Assembly: GCF_015686695.1 (NCBI RefSeq)
Contig: NZ_JADPMR010000001.1
Span: forward strand, 1,364,001-1,428,000
Direction of reading: 5' to 3'
DNA length: 64,000 bases
Origin: Vibrio nitrifigilis
GTDB taxonomy: Bacteria; Pseudomonadota; Gammaproteobacteria; Enterobacterales; Vibrionaceae
Shown: positions 8,207-16,469 of the stretch, in pieces
How the letters are laid out: each line of letters starts with the position of its first letter
Numbering within the stretch: the first letter of the stretch is position 1
Notes under the pieces: generated by a model
Database searches by the model: none
What the model was told of the DNA's origin: nothing
Seen by the model: only the letters and a program-made list of their open reading frames with translations
Made by a program: the position numbers and the translations under genes

Positions 8207-9661
8207 TTAGTTTGTTGCTTCTTTAGTGGCGTGACTTTTTATTGGCACATAGTTGTGATCAACACGTGCCGTCAGTAAGTCTTCAACTTCTTCTAGTGGG
8301 ATCCCTTTAGTTTCAGGAATATAACGTTTCACGAACCATAATGAGAGCAGGCACGTCATGGAGAATAATAGTAATGGAAAACCACCATTAAATTTTTGGT
8401 GTAGCCAAGCATTGTTATTAATGACCGGAAATAACTGACTAATAATGAAATTCGATCCCCACATAGCGGCATAGGCAATCCCCATACCGATACCGCGGAT
8501 GCGGTTAGGTAATATTTCACCAACGACAGTCCAAGCAATTTGCGACCATGTCATCCCGAAAATGAACATGAACCCTAGTAGGCCAATAATTGAAACATAT
8601 CCTTTAATGCCTAGGTAAAAAATGACGAATGTTAAGGCGAGACAAAAGAAGGTGCCGAAAGAGCCAATCAGCAACAATACTTTGCGGCCGACTTTATCGA
8701 CGAGTGCCATACCAGTGAGCACGCCAAGAAATTGCAAACCTGCGAGCCAAGTAACCAAAAACATCGCTTGTTCCATACTGTCGGTGACGTTTCGCAGTAA
8801 AGTTGGACCAAAATATTGAATGATGTTGATGCCGGTAAATTGGTTAAAGGCAGCGACTAAAGATGCGATTAAAATAAAGATTTTTGCGTTACGGCCAAGT
8901 GGTGTTTTCTGGGTAAGTTTTTTATTCATCCGATCCAATTTATCGATTTCGAATGATTTTTTAATTTCTTCTAAGACATGTGCCGCATGCTCTTTAGTCG
9001 AAATTCGCGCCAGTGTTTTCAGCGCTTCATCGTTACGCCCTTGCATCACATTCCAGCGAGGAGATTCAGGAATAAATCCCACAAAGATAAGGAAAGCGGC
9101 ACAAGGAACAAGACCAAAACCAAGCATATAACGCCAACCTGTGGCGGTAAGCCAACTGTGATCCGCTCCTTTGACGATTAAGTAATTCACCGCTAGAACA
9201 AGTACTTGTCCACCCACAAAACAAATCATATTCATGGTGACAACACGACCCCGATAAGCCGCAGGAGCGATTTCGGTCATATAAATAGGTGAGACGACGG
9301 ATGATAATCCGATACCAAATCCACCTACAATACGAAAGATAATAAAGGTAGTGAAGTTGGTCGCAAGTGCCATTCCTACGATTGAAATAAGCATAAAGAA
9401 TACCGTTATCGTAAGAGCCATTCTGCGACCATAACGATCGGCAAGTTTGCCTGCTAGATAAGCCCCCAAAACGCATCCGATAACAATACTGGACACTGCC
9501 CAACCTGTTTGTGATGAGGTTAATGCAAAATGTGTTGTTAGTGGCTCAATAACCCCGGAAATAACCGATGTATCATAACCTTGTAATAAACCTCCTAATG
9601 CAGCAACCGTGCATATAGCAATAACATAAAGTAAGTTATGCTGCTTTGTTCCGCTGTTCAT
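8207..9661 (-). CDS. MFS sugar-porter family transporter
   Basis: Proton-coupled sugar or cyclitol symporter of 484 residues with 12 TM segments. It has the sugar-porter marks GGLLQGYDTSVISG in TM1, ADRYGRR after TM2, PESPRW at the end of the sixth TM (about residue 204) and PETKG near residue 455. It is closest in feel to the XylE/IolT group. It is first in an operon with the isomerase pseudogene, and divergent from a second TIM-barrel isomerase gene across a 578-bp region with two CRP-like sites. This context supports import of a polyol, inositol or unusual sugar; the substrate is unproven. Confidence 0.85.
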   Translation of the reverse strand: MNSGTKQHNLLYVIAICTVAALGGLLQGYDTSVISGVIEPLTTHFALTSSQTGWAVSSIVIGCVLGAYLAGKLADRYGRRMALTITVFFMLISIVGMALATNFTTFIIFRIVGGFGIGLSSVVSPIYMTEIAPAAYRGRVVTMNMICFVGGQVLVLAVNYLIVKGADHSWLTATGWRYMLGFGLVPCAAFLIFVGFIPESPRWNVMQGRNDEALKTLARISTKEHAAHVLEEIKKSFEIDKLDRMNKKLTQKTPLGRNAKIFILIASLVAAFNQFTGINIIQYFGPTLLRNVTDSMEQAMFLVTWLAGLQFLGVLTGMALVDKVGRKVLLLIGSFGTFFCLALTFVIFYLGIKGYVSIIGLLGFMFIFGMTWSQIAWTVVGEILPNRIRGIGMGIAYAAMWGSNFIISQLFPVINNNAWLHQKFNGGFPLLLFSMTCLLSLWFVKRYIPETKGIPLEEVEDLLTARVDHNYVPIKSHATKEATN

Positions 9662-9798
9662 GATTATATCCTTTTGTAGAACATAATATTATTTAAGCGT
9701 GTAGGGTATTGCTTATATAACATATGTATAAGTTATTGGAATTAATATTTTTGTTCTTATTTTTAAACTAATATCTATATTTTTTGTGTGGGTATAAA

Positions 9799-9814
9799 TG
9801 TGATCTGAGTTAAT
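9799..9814. promoter_or_regulatory. CRP-like site, transporter side
   Basis: AAATGTGATCTGAG has a perfect left CRP half-site (TGTGA) but a poor right half (TTAAT). The 11-mer GTGATCTGAGT recurs at 10035-10045 in the same gap. Confidence 0.4.
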
Positions 9815-10033
9815 AGATGAATATTTACCTTTTCCTTTTGTTATGGAATAAAATGTTCGTTTATAAATAAAGAGGAATTTTTATTCTATTTCTTTGATGA
9901 AGATCTAAGTTGTTTTACTTCGATGTTCGAATTAAAACAAAACATTTATTCAACATATTAAATATAATGTTGTTTTTATATAGTACTGAAAATTAATAAT
10001 TTAATAGTAATTTTGTTTTAAATTTGAAGGTGT

Positions 10034-10049
10034 AGTGATCTGAGTAACA
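10034..10049. promoter_or_regulatory. CRP-like site, isomerase side
   Basis: AGTGA-TCTGAG-TAACA matches TGTGA-N6-TCACA at 8 of 10 positions. It shares GTGATCTGAGT with the site at 9799. Catabolite control of the sugar locus is the likely meaning. Confidence 0.4.
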
Positions 10050-10239
10050 AAACGAAAACAATTTAATGAGCGGTTAGATAATAATCATTTTTTGGTTTTT
10101 GTGCTTATAATGTGACTGTCTTAACGGTGATTATTTTTCATTATGTATATTTTTGATCTAAATATTTCAATCAATATAATTAATAGGTAAGTGTATTTAA
10201 ATAGCCGTTTGTCTAATTTAAATATATCGAGGATTTATT

Positions 10240-11064
10240 ATGAAAAAAGCGCTTCATGGGGTGTCAGTTTGGTATAGCAATGCAGCTACTCAATTACGAA
10301 TTGCTAGAGATTGTGGTTTTGATGCACTAGAAATTCTGCCGGAACATTTATTTAGGTATTTAGATAATGGTGGAACTTTTGATAAATTCATTCAATTAAT
10401 GGATGAATATAATATTGAGATCAGTTGTATTAATGCGTTGAAGCGTATTGGTCGATATAAAAATGGTGAACGTGATCAAATGCTACGCGAAGCAGAACGA
10501 ATCTGCCAAGCCGCTAAGCGGTTAAAATGTCCAGTTGTGCAAATAATGGCTCTTAACGAACTTGATGATTTAACTGAAGGTGAGCGCACCTCCATTTTGG
10601 TCAGAAATATTCGCGATATAGCCGATATTGGCAAAAAATACGGGGTTAAATTTCAAATTGAAGTCGTTGCTTTCACTAAGTTGAATAGCTTAAGCCAAGG
10701 GTTAGAGATCATTCGCCGGGTTGATCGTGACAATGTTGGTCTTGTCATCGATTTTTGGCACTTACACTCTGGGGGCGCGACGACTCCAGATGAAGTTGCG
10801 AATATGGACGTAAACCTAATTTATGGTGTTCATTTTTGCGATGGCAGAGTAGTGAAACAAAATGAAAAATGGGATGAGTGGGTGCAGCGAGATTATCAAC
10901 CGGGAGAGGGGGAAGTCGATGTACCTGCATGGATCAAGGCCGTTAAAGCCACTGGATATGATGGTGTTTGGAGCCCTGAACAATTGAGCCCAACTCACTG
11001 GGAAGATGATTTATGGAAAATTGGCAAAGATAACTACAACAGTCTTGTCAAATATTGTGCTTGA
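10240..11064 (+). CDS. TIM-barrel sugar-phosphate isomerase/epimerase
   Basis: Xylose-isomerase-like (AP endonuclease family 2) TIM-barrel protein of 274 residues. Metal-site signatures are visible: EILPEH early, QIEVVAF (Glu ligand), GLVIDFWHLHSGG (Asp and His ligands), VHFCDGR, and WSPEQLSPTHW near the C-terminus. AGGA lies 9 nt before the ATG. It is divergent from the sugar porter operon and probably works on the same substrate as that transporter. It may partly replace the frameshifted isomerase there, although the two proteins are not close copies. Exact reaction (isomerase, epimerase or dehydratase) not determinable. Confidence 0.75.
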   Translation: MKKALHGVSVWYSNAATQLRIARDCGFDALEILPEHLFRYLDNGGTFDKFIQLMDEYNIEISCINALKRIGRYKNGERDQMLREAERICQAAKRLKCPVVQIMALNELDDLTEGERTSILVRNIRDIADIGKKYGVKFQIEVVAFTKLNSLSQGLEIIRRVDRDNVGLVIDFWHLHSGGATTPDEVANMDVNLIYGVHFCDGRVVKQNEKWDEWVQRDYQPGEGEVDVPAWIKAVKATGYDGVWSPEQLSPTHWEDDLWKIGKDNYNSLVKYCA

Positions 11065-11142
11065 GATTTGTAGGATTCGTGGTTGGCGGCTAAGTAAAGC
11101 CTCTTAGCGCCATCCATTGAAGCAGCGCTAAAACGGTCACTT

Positions 11143-11196
11143 TGTGACAAAGTTTGTCAAAGTACAGTGTTGTCATACTTTGTCAGAAAATAAGGG
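11143..11196. promoter_or_regulatory. shared operator-like element, copy 2
   Basis: TGTGACAAAGTTTGTCAAAG at 11143-11162 repeats the element upstream of the response-regulator gene without a mismatch. TTTGTCA-type half-sites follow at 11170-11175 and 11179-11185. It lies about 100 bp upstream of the Met-rich protein gene. Likely the binding site through which the two-component system controls that gene. Confidence 0.6.
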
Positions 11197-11263
11197 ATTT
11201 ACGACACACATTATTCTCTTCGGAGTGCTGTAATAACCACAGTTACCGAGCAGGAGAATGAAC

Positions 11264-11608
11264 ATGAAAACATTAACTAAAGTGGCGTTAATTATTGGTG
11301 CTTTAACATTATCTGTTGGAGCGTATGCGCATTGGGGGAATATGGGAAATGGTTATTCGATGATGAGCAGTAACAATCCCAATTATCAAACCATGCAGTC
11401 ATTAAAACAGAACCCGCAAGCCATGGCACAATGGCACCAAAATATGCAAAATAACCCCGAATTGCGCCAACAGTGGATGCAACAAATGCGCTCAAACGGC
11501 GGCATGGCAATGAATGGCTCACAAATGGGAATGAAAGGACATAGCCATCGTGGGCAAGGAAGTTGCCCAATGGCACTTACTTCGTTTGATTCAACACCAA
11601 CAAAATAA
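11264..11608 (+). CDS. small secreted Met/His-rich protein
   Basis: Protein of 114 residues with a Sec signal peptide (MKTLTKVALIIGAL..., cleavage after GAYA near residue 22). The mature part, about 92 residues, has 13 Met and 4 His, many Gln/Asn and one Cys near the end. Short HWGNMGNG, SMMSS and MGMKGHSH segments look like soft-metal ligands and resemble the Met/His run in the sensor kinase at 2.2-3.7 kb. The middle (MAQWHQNMQNNPELRQQWMQQM) is likely helical. The second ATG is chosen because CAGGAG is 7 nt upstream of it. The identical operator upstream ties it to the two-component system. Role inferred: periplasmic copper/silver binding, or a Met-based scavenger of oxidants. I do not recognise a named family. 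Confidence 0.75.
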   Translation: MKTLTKVALIIGALTLSVGAYAHWGNMGNGYSMMSSNNPNYQTMQSLKQNPQAMAQWHQNMQNNPELRQQWMQQMRSNGGMAMNGSQMGMKGHSHRGQGSCPMALTSFDSTPTK

Positions 11609-11655
11609 GATCGTAGGCAGGGGATTCTCACTGGGTTCGATGCCTACATACAGTA

Positions 11656-11690
11656 ACAGCAGAGTGAGCAATCATTCTGCTGTTTTTTTT
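11656..11690 (+). terminator. intrinsic terminator after Met-rich gene
   Basis: ACAGCAGA and TCTGCTGT form an 8-bp stem with a 12-nt loop, followed by eight Ts. Confidence 0.85.
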
Positions 11691-11854
11691 GCGCAGACAA
11701 ATCACAGGCCATTTTATCTAGGATGTTCTCATTCAAGACACATTGATAAAGGTCGATACTTTCGGCACTGACTTTGCTTGAGTTTTGTTGTATAAAGACT
11801 TAATACCATAGATAAAAATCAATGGCTTAACGTTTTTGGCACTTGAATAGAGAC

Positions 11855-12757
11855 ATGAATATGCTCGACTATATGCTTAAACAGTTTTCCGACCTACCAT
11901 GGCCAACTACCGTTTTACAAGAAAACTTGCAATCTTATATTAATCAGCAAGTCAGTTATTGCTCTGATCCTGAGTTCGCTTCTCGCTTTCCCTATCACCA
12001 ATTAGAATTGCCTAAATCATTTTTTCATCAAGTTATCATGGATATTGATGGAATTAGCTATCTCACCGGGCCGCGATTTAAAGATGATGATATTACTCAA
12101 CCGTATGTTGATATTGTTGCGAGTAATGGTCCTCTCACGCAAAATGCAGTGAATGAAATATTACGTTATTGGGCGCCGCTAAAAGCGAAAAAATTGCGAA
12201 TATTGCGCCAACCCGACCCTCAAGGGGTTGGTGAAATTCAACGATGGTTTTATGCAGCCGGTATTGATCAAGTCATGAATGAAGGGAACGAAGACGCCGT
12301 AGCCTCTTTAGTTCAAGCCAGCGCTAGCGATTTAACTTGGTGTTTATGGGCGGTATCAGAATCTCATAGCCAAGCTTTACGCGATATTCCCCGTTTAAGA
12401 GGAACGCTACAACGAACGGATGAAGAGGTGTTATCCGATTATATTAGTCACGGATATGTCTGGATCATCATGTCAAACGGTGAAAAAGCCGGGTTAATCT
12501 GTTGTGTGCCCGGAACGACGTTATTTTTGCCTGGCTGGTGGATAGAAGAGGAAGTGGTGGTGCCTCGTTATAGAGGACATTATTTAGCCGCTGAAGTACA
12601 AAAGTTACTGCTCAAGCAAATTACAGACAATGACCCGCAATCCTTGCTGCTCGGTACTATTGCAGCAGAAAATCTCCCTTCTTTAAAAACAGCAGAACGT
12701 TCGGGCCGACAAGTGATACTTGAATATGCATTTGTTACTGAACAGGATTTCTCTTAG
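11855..12757 (+). CDS. GNAT-family N-acetyltransferase
   Basis: About 300 residues. The C-terminal half is a GNAT fold: VVPRYRGHYLAAEVQKLLL fits acetyl-CoA motif A (Arg/Gln-x-x-Gly pattern) and GTIAAENLPSLKTAERSGR fits motif B, where Asn-x-x-Ser is typical. The N-terminal 130 residues (SYLTGPRFKDDDITQPYVDIV) have no match I recognise and may set the substrate. The start is uncertain: the frame opens with TTG at 11843, and ATGs at 11855 and 11861 are more likely though none has a strong ribosome binding site. Stands alone between two terminators. Confidence 0.65.
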   Translation: MNMLDYMLKQFSDLPWPTTVLQENLQSYINQQVSYCSDPEFASRFPYHQLELPKSFFHQVIMDIDGISYLTGPRFKDDDITQPYVDIVASNGPLTQNAVNEILRYWAPLKAKKLRILRQPDPQGVGEIQRWFYAAGIDQVMNEGNEDAVASLVQASASDLTWCLWAVSESHSQALRDIPRLRGTLQRTDEEVLSDYISHGYVWIIMSNGEKAGLICCVPGTTLFLPGWWIEEEVVVPRYRGHYLAAEVQKLLLKQITDNDPQSLLLGTIAAENLPSLKTAERSGRQVILEYAFVTEQDFS

Positions 12758-12783
12758 TTTGCCAGTTAACATCAAATTAAGCT

Positions 12784-12806
12784 GCCCCCAATAACGGGGG
12801 CGGTTT
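12784..12806 (+). terminator. terminator-like hairpin after GNAT gene
   Basis: GCCCCC-AATAAC-GGGGGC stem followed by GGTTTGT; strong stem, weak U-tract. The rest of the gap to 13091 is AT-rich promoter DNA with nothing else recognised. Confidence 0.5.
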
Positions 12807-13091
12807 GTCTATGTTCTAAATAATGACTTTGCTTGATAAAGTCCAACCTGATGCTTACTTACCAGTTAAGTGAAGTTTTATGATATTTATGTTGTTAACA
12901 ATCTGTTTTGTATTGAGTTTATTATAACAATAATTTGTGTTTACATATTTGTTACATTCATTCGTGTGTTTATTCAAATAAATGATAAAAGATAAGTTGT
13001 AACTTCTTAATACTTACTCTTACTGCTATTTCACTTCCTATAATTATCGCTGTCATTTCCACAACTATCTAATCGACAAAGGAATTTCTAT

Positions 13092-14258
13092 ATGGTTCGT
13101 GTAAAACACGTAATTTCAGGGCTTATTGCCTCTGTCGTACTCGGTACTTCAGCTCAGGTACTTGCCGCAGAAATTAAAGTTGGGATGTCTGCTGCGCTAA
13201 CGGGTCCAGCTTCAGCCTTGGGTATCGCAGTGAAAGACGGCATTGAAACCTACTTTGATGAAGTGAATGCCCAAGGTGGTGTAAAAGGGAATAAGATTAC
13301 GTTTGTTCCGTTAGATGATGGCTATGAGCCTGCTAAAGCCGCGCCTAATATGGAAACCTTGATAAAAAAAGATAATGTATTAGCCGTGCTGGGTAATGTG
13401 GGCACACCAACAGCGATTGTGACCGTGCCGATTGCTAACAAAGACAAAACGCTGCTGTTTGGTGCTTATACCGGGGCAGGGGTATTACGTCAAACACCAC
13501 CAGACCGATACGTTATTAACTACCGAGCTAGCTACGCTGAAGAGACAGCCGCTATGGTGAAGAACTTACTTGCCAATGGTATTAAACCAGAAGAAATCGC
13601 CTTTTTTACGCAAAATGATGGTTATGGCGACGCAGGCTATAACGGTGCAGTAAAAGCGTTAAAAGCCGAAGGATTTAATGATGTCGACAAACTCGCGCAT
13701 GGTCGTTATACCCGCAATACCACCAACGTTGAACAAGCGTTAGGGACCATTTTGGATGCCGAAGTTGAACCGAAAGCGATCATCATGGTTGGAGCCTATG
13801 CGCCTTGTGCGGAATTTATTCGTCAGGCTAAGCAGGATTTTGATGACATGATTTTCCTTAACGTCTCTTTCGTTGGCAGTATTCCTTTGATGAAGGCTCT
13901 GGGTGATGATGCTGAAGGCGTGATTGTGACCCAAGTTGTTCCTCACTTTGATTCCGATCTTCCGGGGGTCGCTGAATATCGTAAAGCACTGGCGAAATAC
14001 AAACCGAATTCTTCTCCTGATTTTGTGTCACTTGAAGGGTATCTGCTAGCGAAAATTTTTGTCGCTGGTTTAAACGATGCACCATCAATGACCAGAGAAG
14101 GTGTGATTGATGGGTTGGAAAAACTGAAAAATTTGGACATTGGTATCAATGTACCTATCAGTTTCAGTGCCTCTCAGCATCAAGCAAGTCACAAAGTTTG
14201 GCCAACCATCATCCGCGGTGGCAAATATGAACCTTTGGATTGGGCAACGTTGCGTTAA
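13092..14258 (+). CDS. periplasmic ligand-binding protein, LivK/branched-chain amino acid type
   Basis: Type I periplasmic binding protein of 388 residues with a signal peptide (cleavage after QVLA near residue 25). The mature N-terminus, AEIKVGMSAALTGPAS, is the classic Peripla_BP_6 start, followed by GIETYFDEVNAQGGV and LDDGYEPAKA. AAAGGAATTTCT precedes the ATG. No ABC permease or ATPase gene is nearby; instead a chemoreceptor gene starts 24 bp downstream. The pair is therefore better read as a soluble ligand binder that presents its ligand to the receptor than as a transporter part. Ligand unknown; amino acids, amides and urea are typical for the family. Confidence 0.85.
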   Translation: MVRVKHVISGLIASVVLGTSAQVLAAEIKVGMSAALTGPASALGIAVKDGIETYFDEVNAQGGVKGNKITFVPLDDGYEPAKAAPNMETLIKKDNVLAVLGNVGTPTAIVTVPIANKDKTLLFGAYTGAGVLRQTPPDRYVINYRASYAEETAAMVKNLLANGIKPEEIAFFTQNDGYGDAGYNGAVKALKAEGFNDVDKLAHGRYTRNTTNVEQALGTILDAEVEPKAIIMVGAYAPCAEFIRQAKQDFDDMIFLNVSFVGSIPLMKALGDDAEGVIVTQVVPHFDSDLPGVAEYRKALAKYKPNSSPDFVSLEGYLLAKIFVAGLNDAPSMTREGVIDGLEKLKNLDIGINVPISFSASQHQASHKVWPTIIRGGKYEPLDWATLR

Positions 14259-14282
14259 TTCTTGACCTCTTGAGGTAATTTT

Positions 14283-16364
14283 ATGCTTAGACTTTCTGTT
14301 CGCCAGCTACTTGTTACATTATCCGCTGGAGCAATTGTATCGGTACTTGTGGTATCTGGAATGATGTATTGGCTTGGAGATGTTGCCAATACTTTAAGCG
14401 GGGTAATGAGTAGTAACGTTAAGCAGTCTGAGCAGGTGAATAACGTTAGCCAAGCGGCGTCGACGCTCTTGGCTAACACCTTAAAGATCTCTTCAGCTAA
14501 TTCAAAAGAAGAGCTTGGTGGTATGGATAATTACAATGTCACGATTCCTCGTGCCCAGAACACTGAGCTAAATACGCTTATCGAACAGTTTTTCTCTGCT
14601 AGCCAAAAGTTATACAACACAAAACTAGCGGTGTTGAACAATCAGCAACAGATCGAGCAGTTATCCGAGCAAACATCGACTCTTGTGGATGAAATTCGCA
14701 AGGATGCTGGAGCACTGTTAGGGAAAACGTCATTACAACAAAAGCGATTAACACGAAGAGTCGAACGGACATTTCGTAAATTAAATGAAAACTCCTCCAT
14801 CTCTGATTGGCAAAATGGATCGAAAAAGGTGATGGATGTTTTAGAAGGAGACAGCGATAAGGTTATTTCTGCAGCCACCGACTTAAGTCAGGCTATTACG
14901 CGGTTAGAAACAATCAGTTTTGCGATCCAAAACGCAACAGATCAGTCACGCTTGATCAGTTTGGAAAAAAATAGCGCAGCTCCAATTATTGCTTTGATTA
15001 ACGACAAGACACTCCAACTCAGTGAGCTGTTAAATAAAGATAAAGGTTTAAAGCCGCTGATTGACGAAATGAGTGGTGAAAAAGATAAGCTTAAAGATTT
15101 ATTGTTTAGCGGGGCAAATTCAGTATTAGCTGTGCGAAAACAATATATTGAATTACAAGAGCAATTAACTTCACAGAGCAGTGAACTGGCGACTTTTGCT
15201 GAAAAAGTTCGTATTGAAGTGAGTAAAGAAATCGATGCTAGCCAAAAGCAAAGTCTCATGGTTACAGCTGAAGCTGATACCAGCATTTCAAAATTGATGA
15301 GCAGCAGTATTACTGTATCGCTTGTTATTTTGGTGGCTCTGATCGTCTCATCGACCTTAATTACCCGTTATATTACTCGTCCAATCGCGATGATATCGAA
15401 AGGATTAGAGGACATCGCTGATGGGGAGGGGGACTTAACTCGCCGCATTGAGGTAACAGGAATTAAAGAGGCGGTGGATTTATCTGAGACGTTTAACCGT
15501 TTTATTGGCCAGCTACAAAGCACGGTTTCTTCTGTCGCAGATGTAGAGCAAGAGTTAAGTCAGGCGGTAAAAGGCACGGTGAGTGTTGCGCATCAAAGCC
15601 GAAGTAATATGACGATTCAGGAGAAGGAGACTATCCAAGTTTCCTCAGCAGTTGAGCAACTTAGTCAAAGTTTCGCTCAGGCTTCTGGCCTAGCTTCGCA
15701 AGCTCTCGATGCAACGAATGAAGCCTACACAAGTGCAGAAAACGGCCAAAAAACGGTGCATGATTCTGCGCAAGCCATATCTAAATTGGCCAGTAGCATA
15801 GAGAGTGGTGTGACATCAATGGAGAAACTCACTGAGACCAGCCGTCACGTGATGTCAGTACTCAGTGTTATTAGTGAAATCACAGAACAGACTAATTTAT
15901 TGGCGCTCAATGCTGCCATCGAAGCCGCTCGTGCAGGCGAGCATGGTCGGGGATTTGCGGTCGTTGCCGACGAAGTGCGCTCTTTGGCAGGGCGAACACA
16001 GTCTTCAGCCACGGAAATCGGTGAAATATTAGAGGTGTTTAACCAAGATGCGCAAACGGCGCTCAAAACAATGACCGAAGGTAGAAAGCACGTTCAGACA
16101 AGTGTTGAAAAGTCCGATTTAGTGTCTGGCGCTTTTGGTGATATTAATCATAGTATTGCCGCTATTCGAGGGATTAATGAACAAATTGCACAATCTGCGA
16201 CCCATCAAAATGAGGCGGCACAGTCTGCATCGGGTAGTGTTCAACAAATCAATACCTTGAGTCAGCAAACCACTGAATCGATGCAACAGATTCAAGATTC
16301 GTCAGAGCAACTGGGCTTATTATCGGGCCGATTACATACTGCCATTAACCGTTTTAGATTCTAA
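14283..16364 (+). CDS. methyl-accepting chemotaxis protein with long helical sensor domain
   Basis: Chemoreceptor of 693 residues. TM1 is at about 10-33 and TM2 at about 340-363, giving a periplasmic domain of roughly 300 residues rich in Leu/Ser/Gln heptads, predicted to be a helical bundle rather than a Cache fold. HAMP follows (RPIAMISKGLEDIADGEGDL). The signalling hairpin tip, with EQTNLLALNAAIEAARAGE and GRGFAVVADEVRSLAGRTQ, is fully conserved. Cotranscribed with the upstream binding-protein gene. By analogy with TorT/TorS, a helical-bundle sensor partnered with a binding protein is plausible (inference). The C-terminus lacks an obvious NWETF-type CheR tether. Confidence 0.9.
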   Translation: MLRLSVRQLLVTLSAGAIVSVLVVSGMMYWLGDVANTLSGVMSSNVKQSEQVNNVSQAASTLLANTLKISSANSKEELGGMDNYNVTIPRAQNTELNTLIEQFFSASQKLYNTKLAVLNNQQQIEQLSEQTSTLVDEIRKDAGALLGKTSLQQKRLTRRVERTFRKLNENSSISDWQNGSKKVMDVLEGDSDKVISAATDLSQAITRLETISFAIQNATDQSRLISLEKNSAAPIIALINDKTLQLSELLNKDKGLKPLIDEMSGEKDKLKDLLFSGANSVLAVRKQYIELQEQLTSQSSELATFAEKVRIEVSKEIDASQKQSLMVTAEADTSISKLMSSSITVSLVILVALIVSSTLITRYITRPIAMISKGLEDIADGEGDLTRRIEVTGIKEAVDLSETFNRFIGQLQSTVSSVADVEQELSQAVKGTVSVAHQSRSNMTIQEKETIQVSSAVEQLSQSFAQASGLASQALDATNEAYTSAENGQKTVHDSAQAISKLASSIESGVTSMEKLTETSRHVMSVLSVISEITEQTNLLALNAAIEAARAGEHGRGFAVVADEVRSLAGRTQSSATEIGEILEVFNQDAQTALKTMTEGRKHVQTSVEKSDLVSGAFGDINHSIAAIRGINEQIAQSATHQNEAAQSASGSVQQINTLSQQTTESMQQIQDSSEQLGLLSGRLHTAINRFRF

Positions 16365-16384
16365 TGTTGCACTGATATAAATAC

Positions 16385-16417
16385 AAAAAGGTGCTGAGAC
16401 TGTTCAGCACCTTTTTT
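16385..16417. terminator. bidirectional terminator between two chemoreceptor genes
   Basis: AAAAAGGTGCTGA and TCAGCACCTTTTTT form a perfect stem with a 6-nt loop, with A- and T-runs on both sides, between convergent genes. Confidence 0.9.
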
Positions 16418-16469
16418 ATCATCTCAACGATTAATCGAGATCTCGTTTGTGACCAACTGACGGTAAACG

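Larger units (their letters stand above)
9662..10239. other. divergent AT-rich control region of the sugar locus
   Basis: 578 bp without a gene, extremely AT-rich. Apart from the two CRP-like sites it holds GGAATAAAATGTTC (9845-9858) and, in reverse orientation, a similar AACATTTATTC (9941-9951). These could be sites for a sugar-responsive repressor. No such regulator gene is adjacent. Confidence 0.4.
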
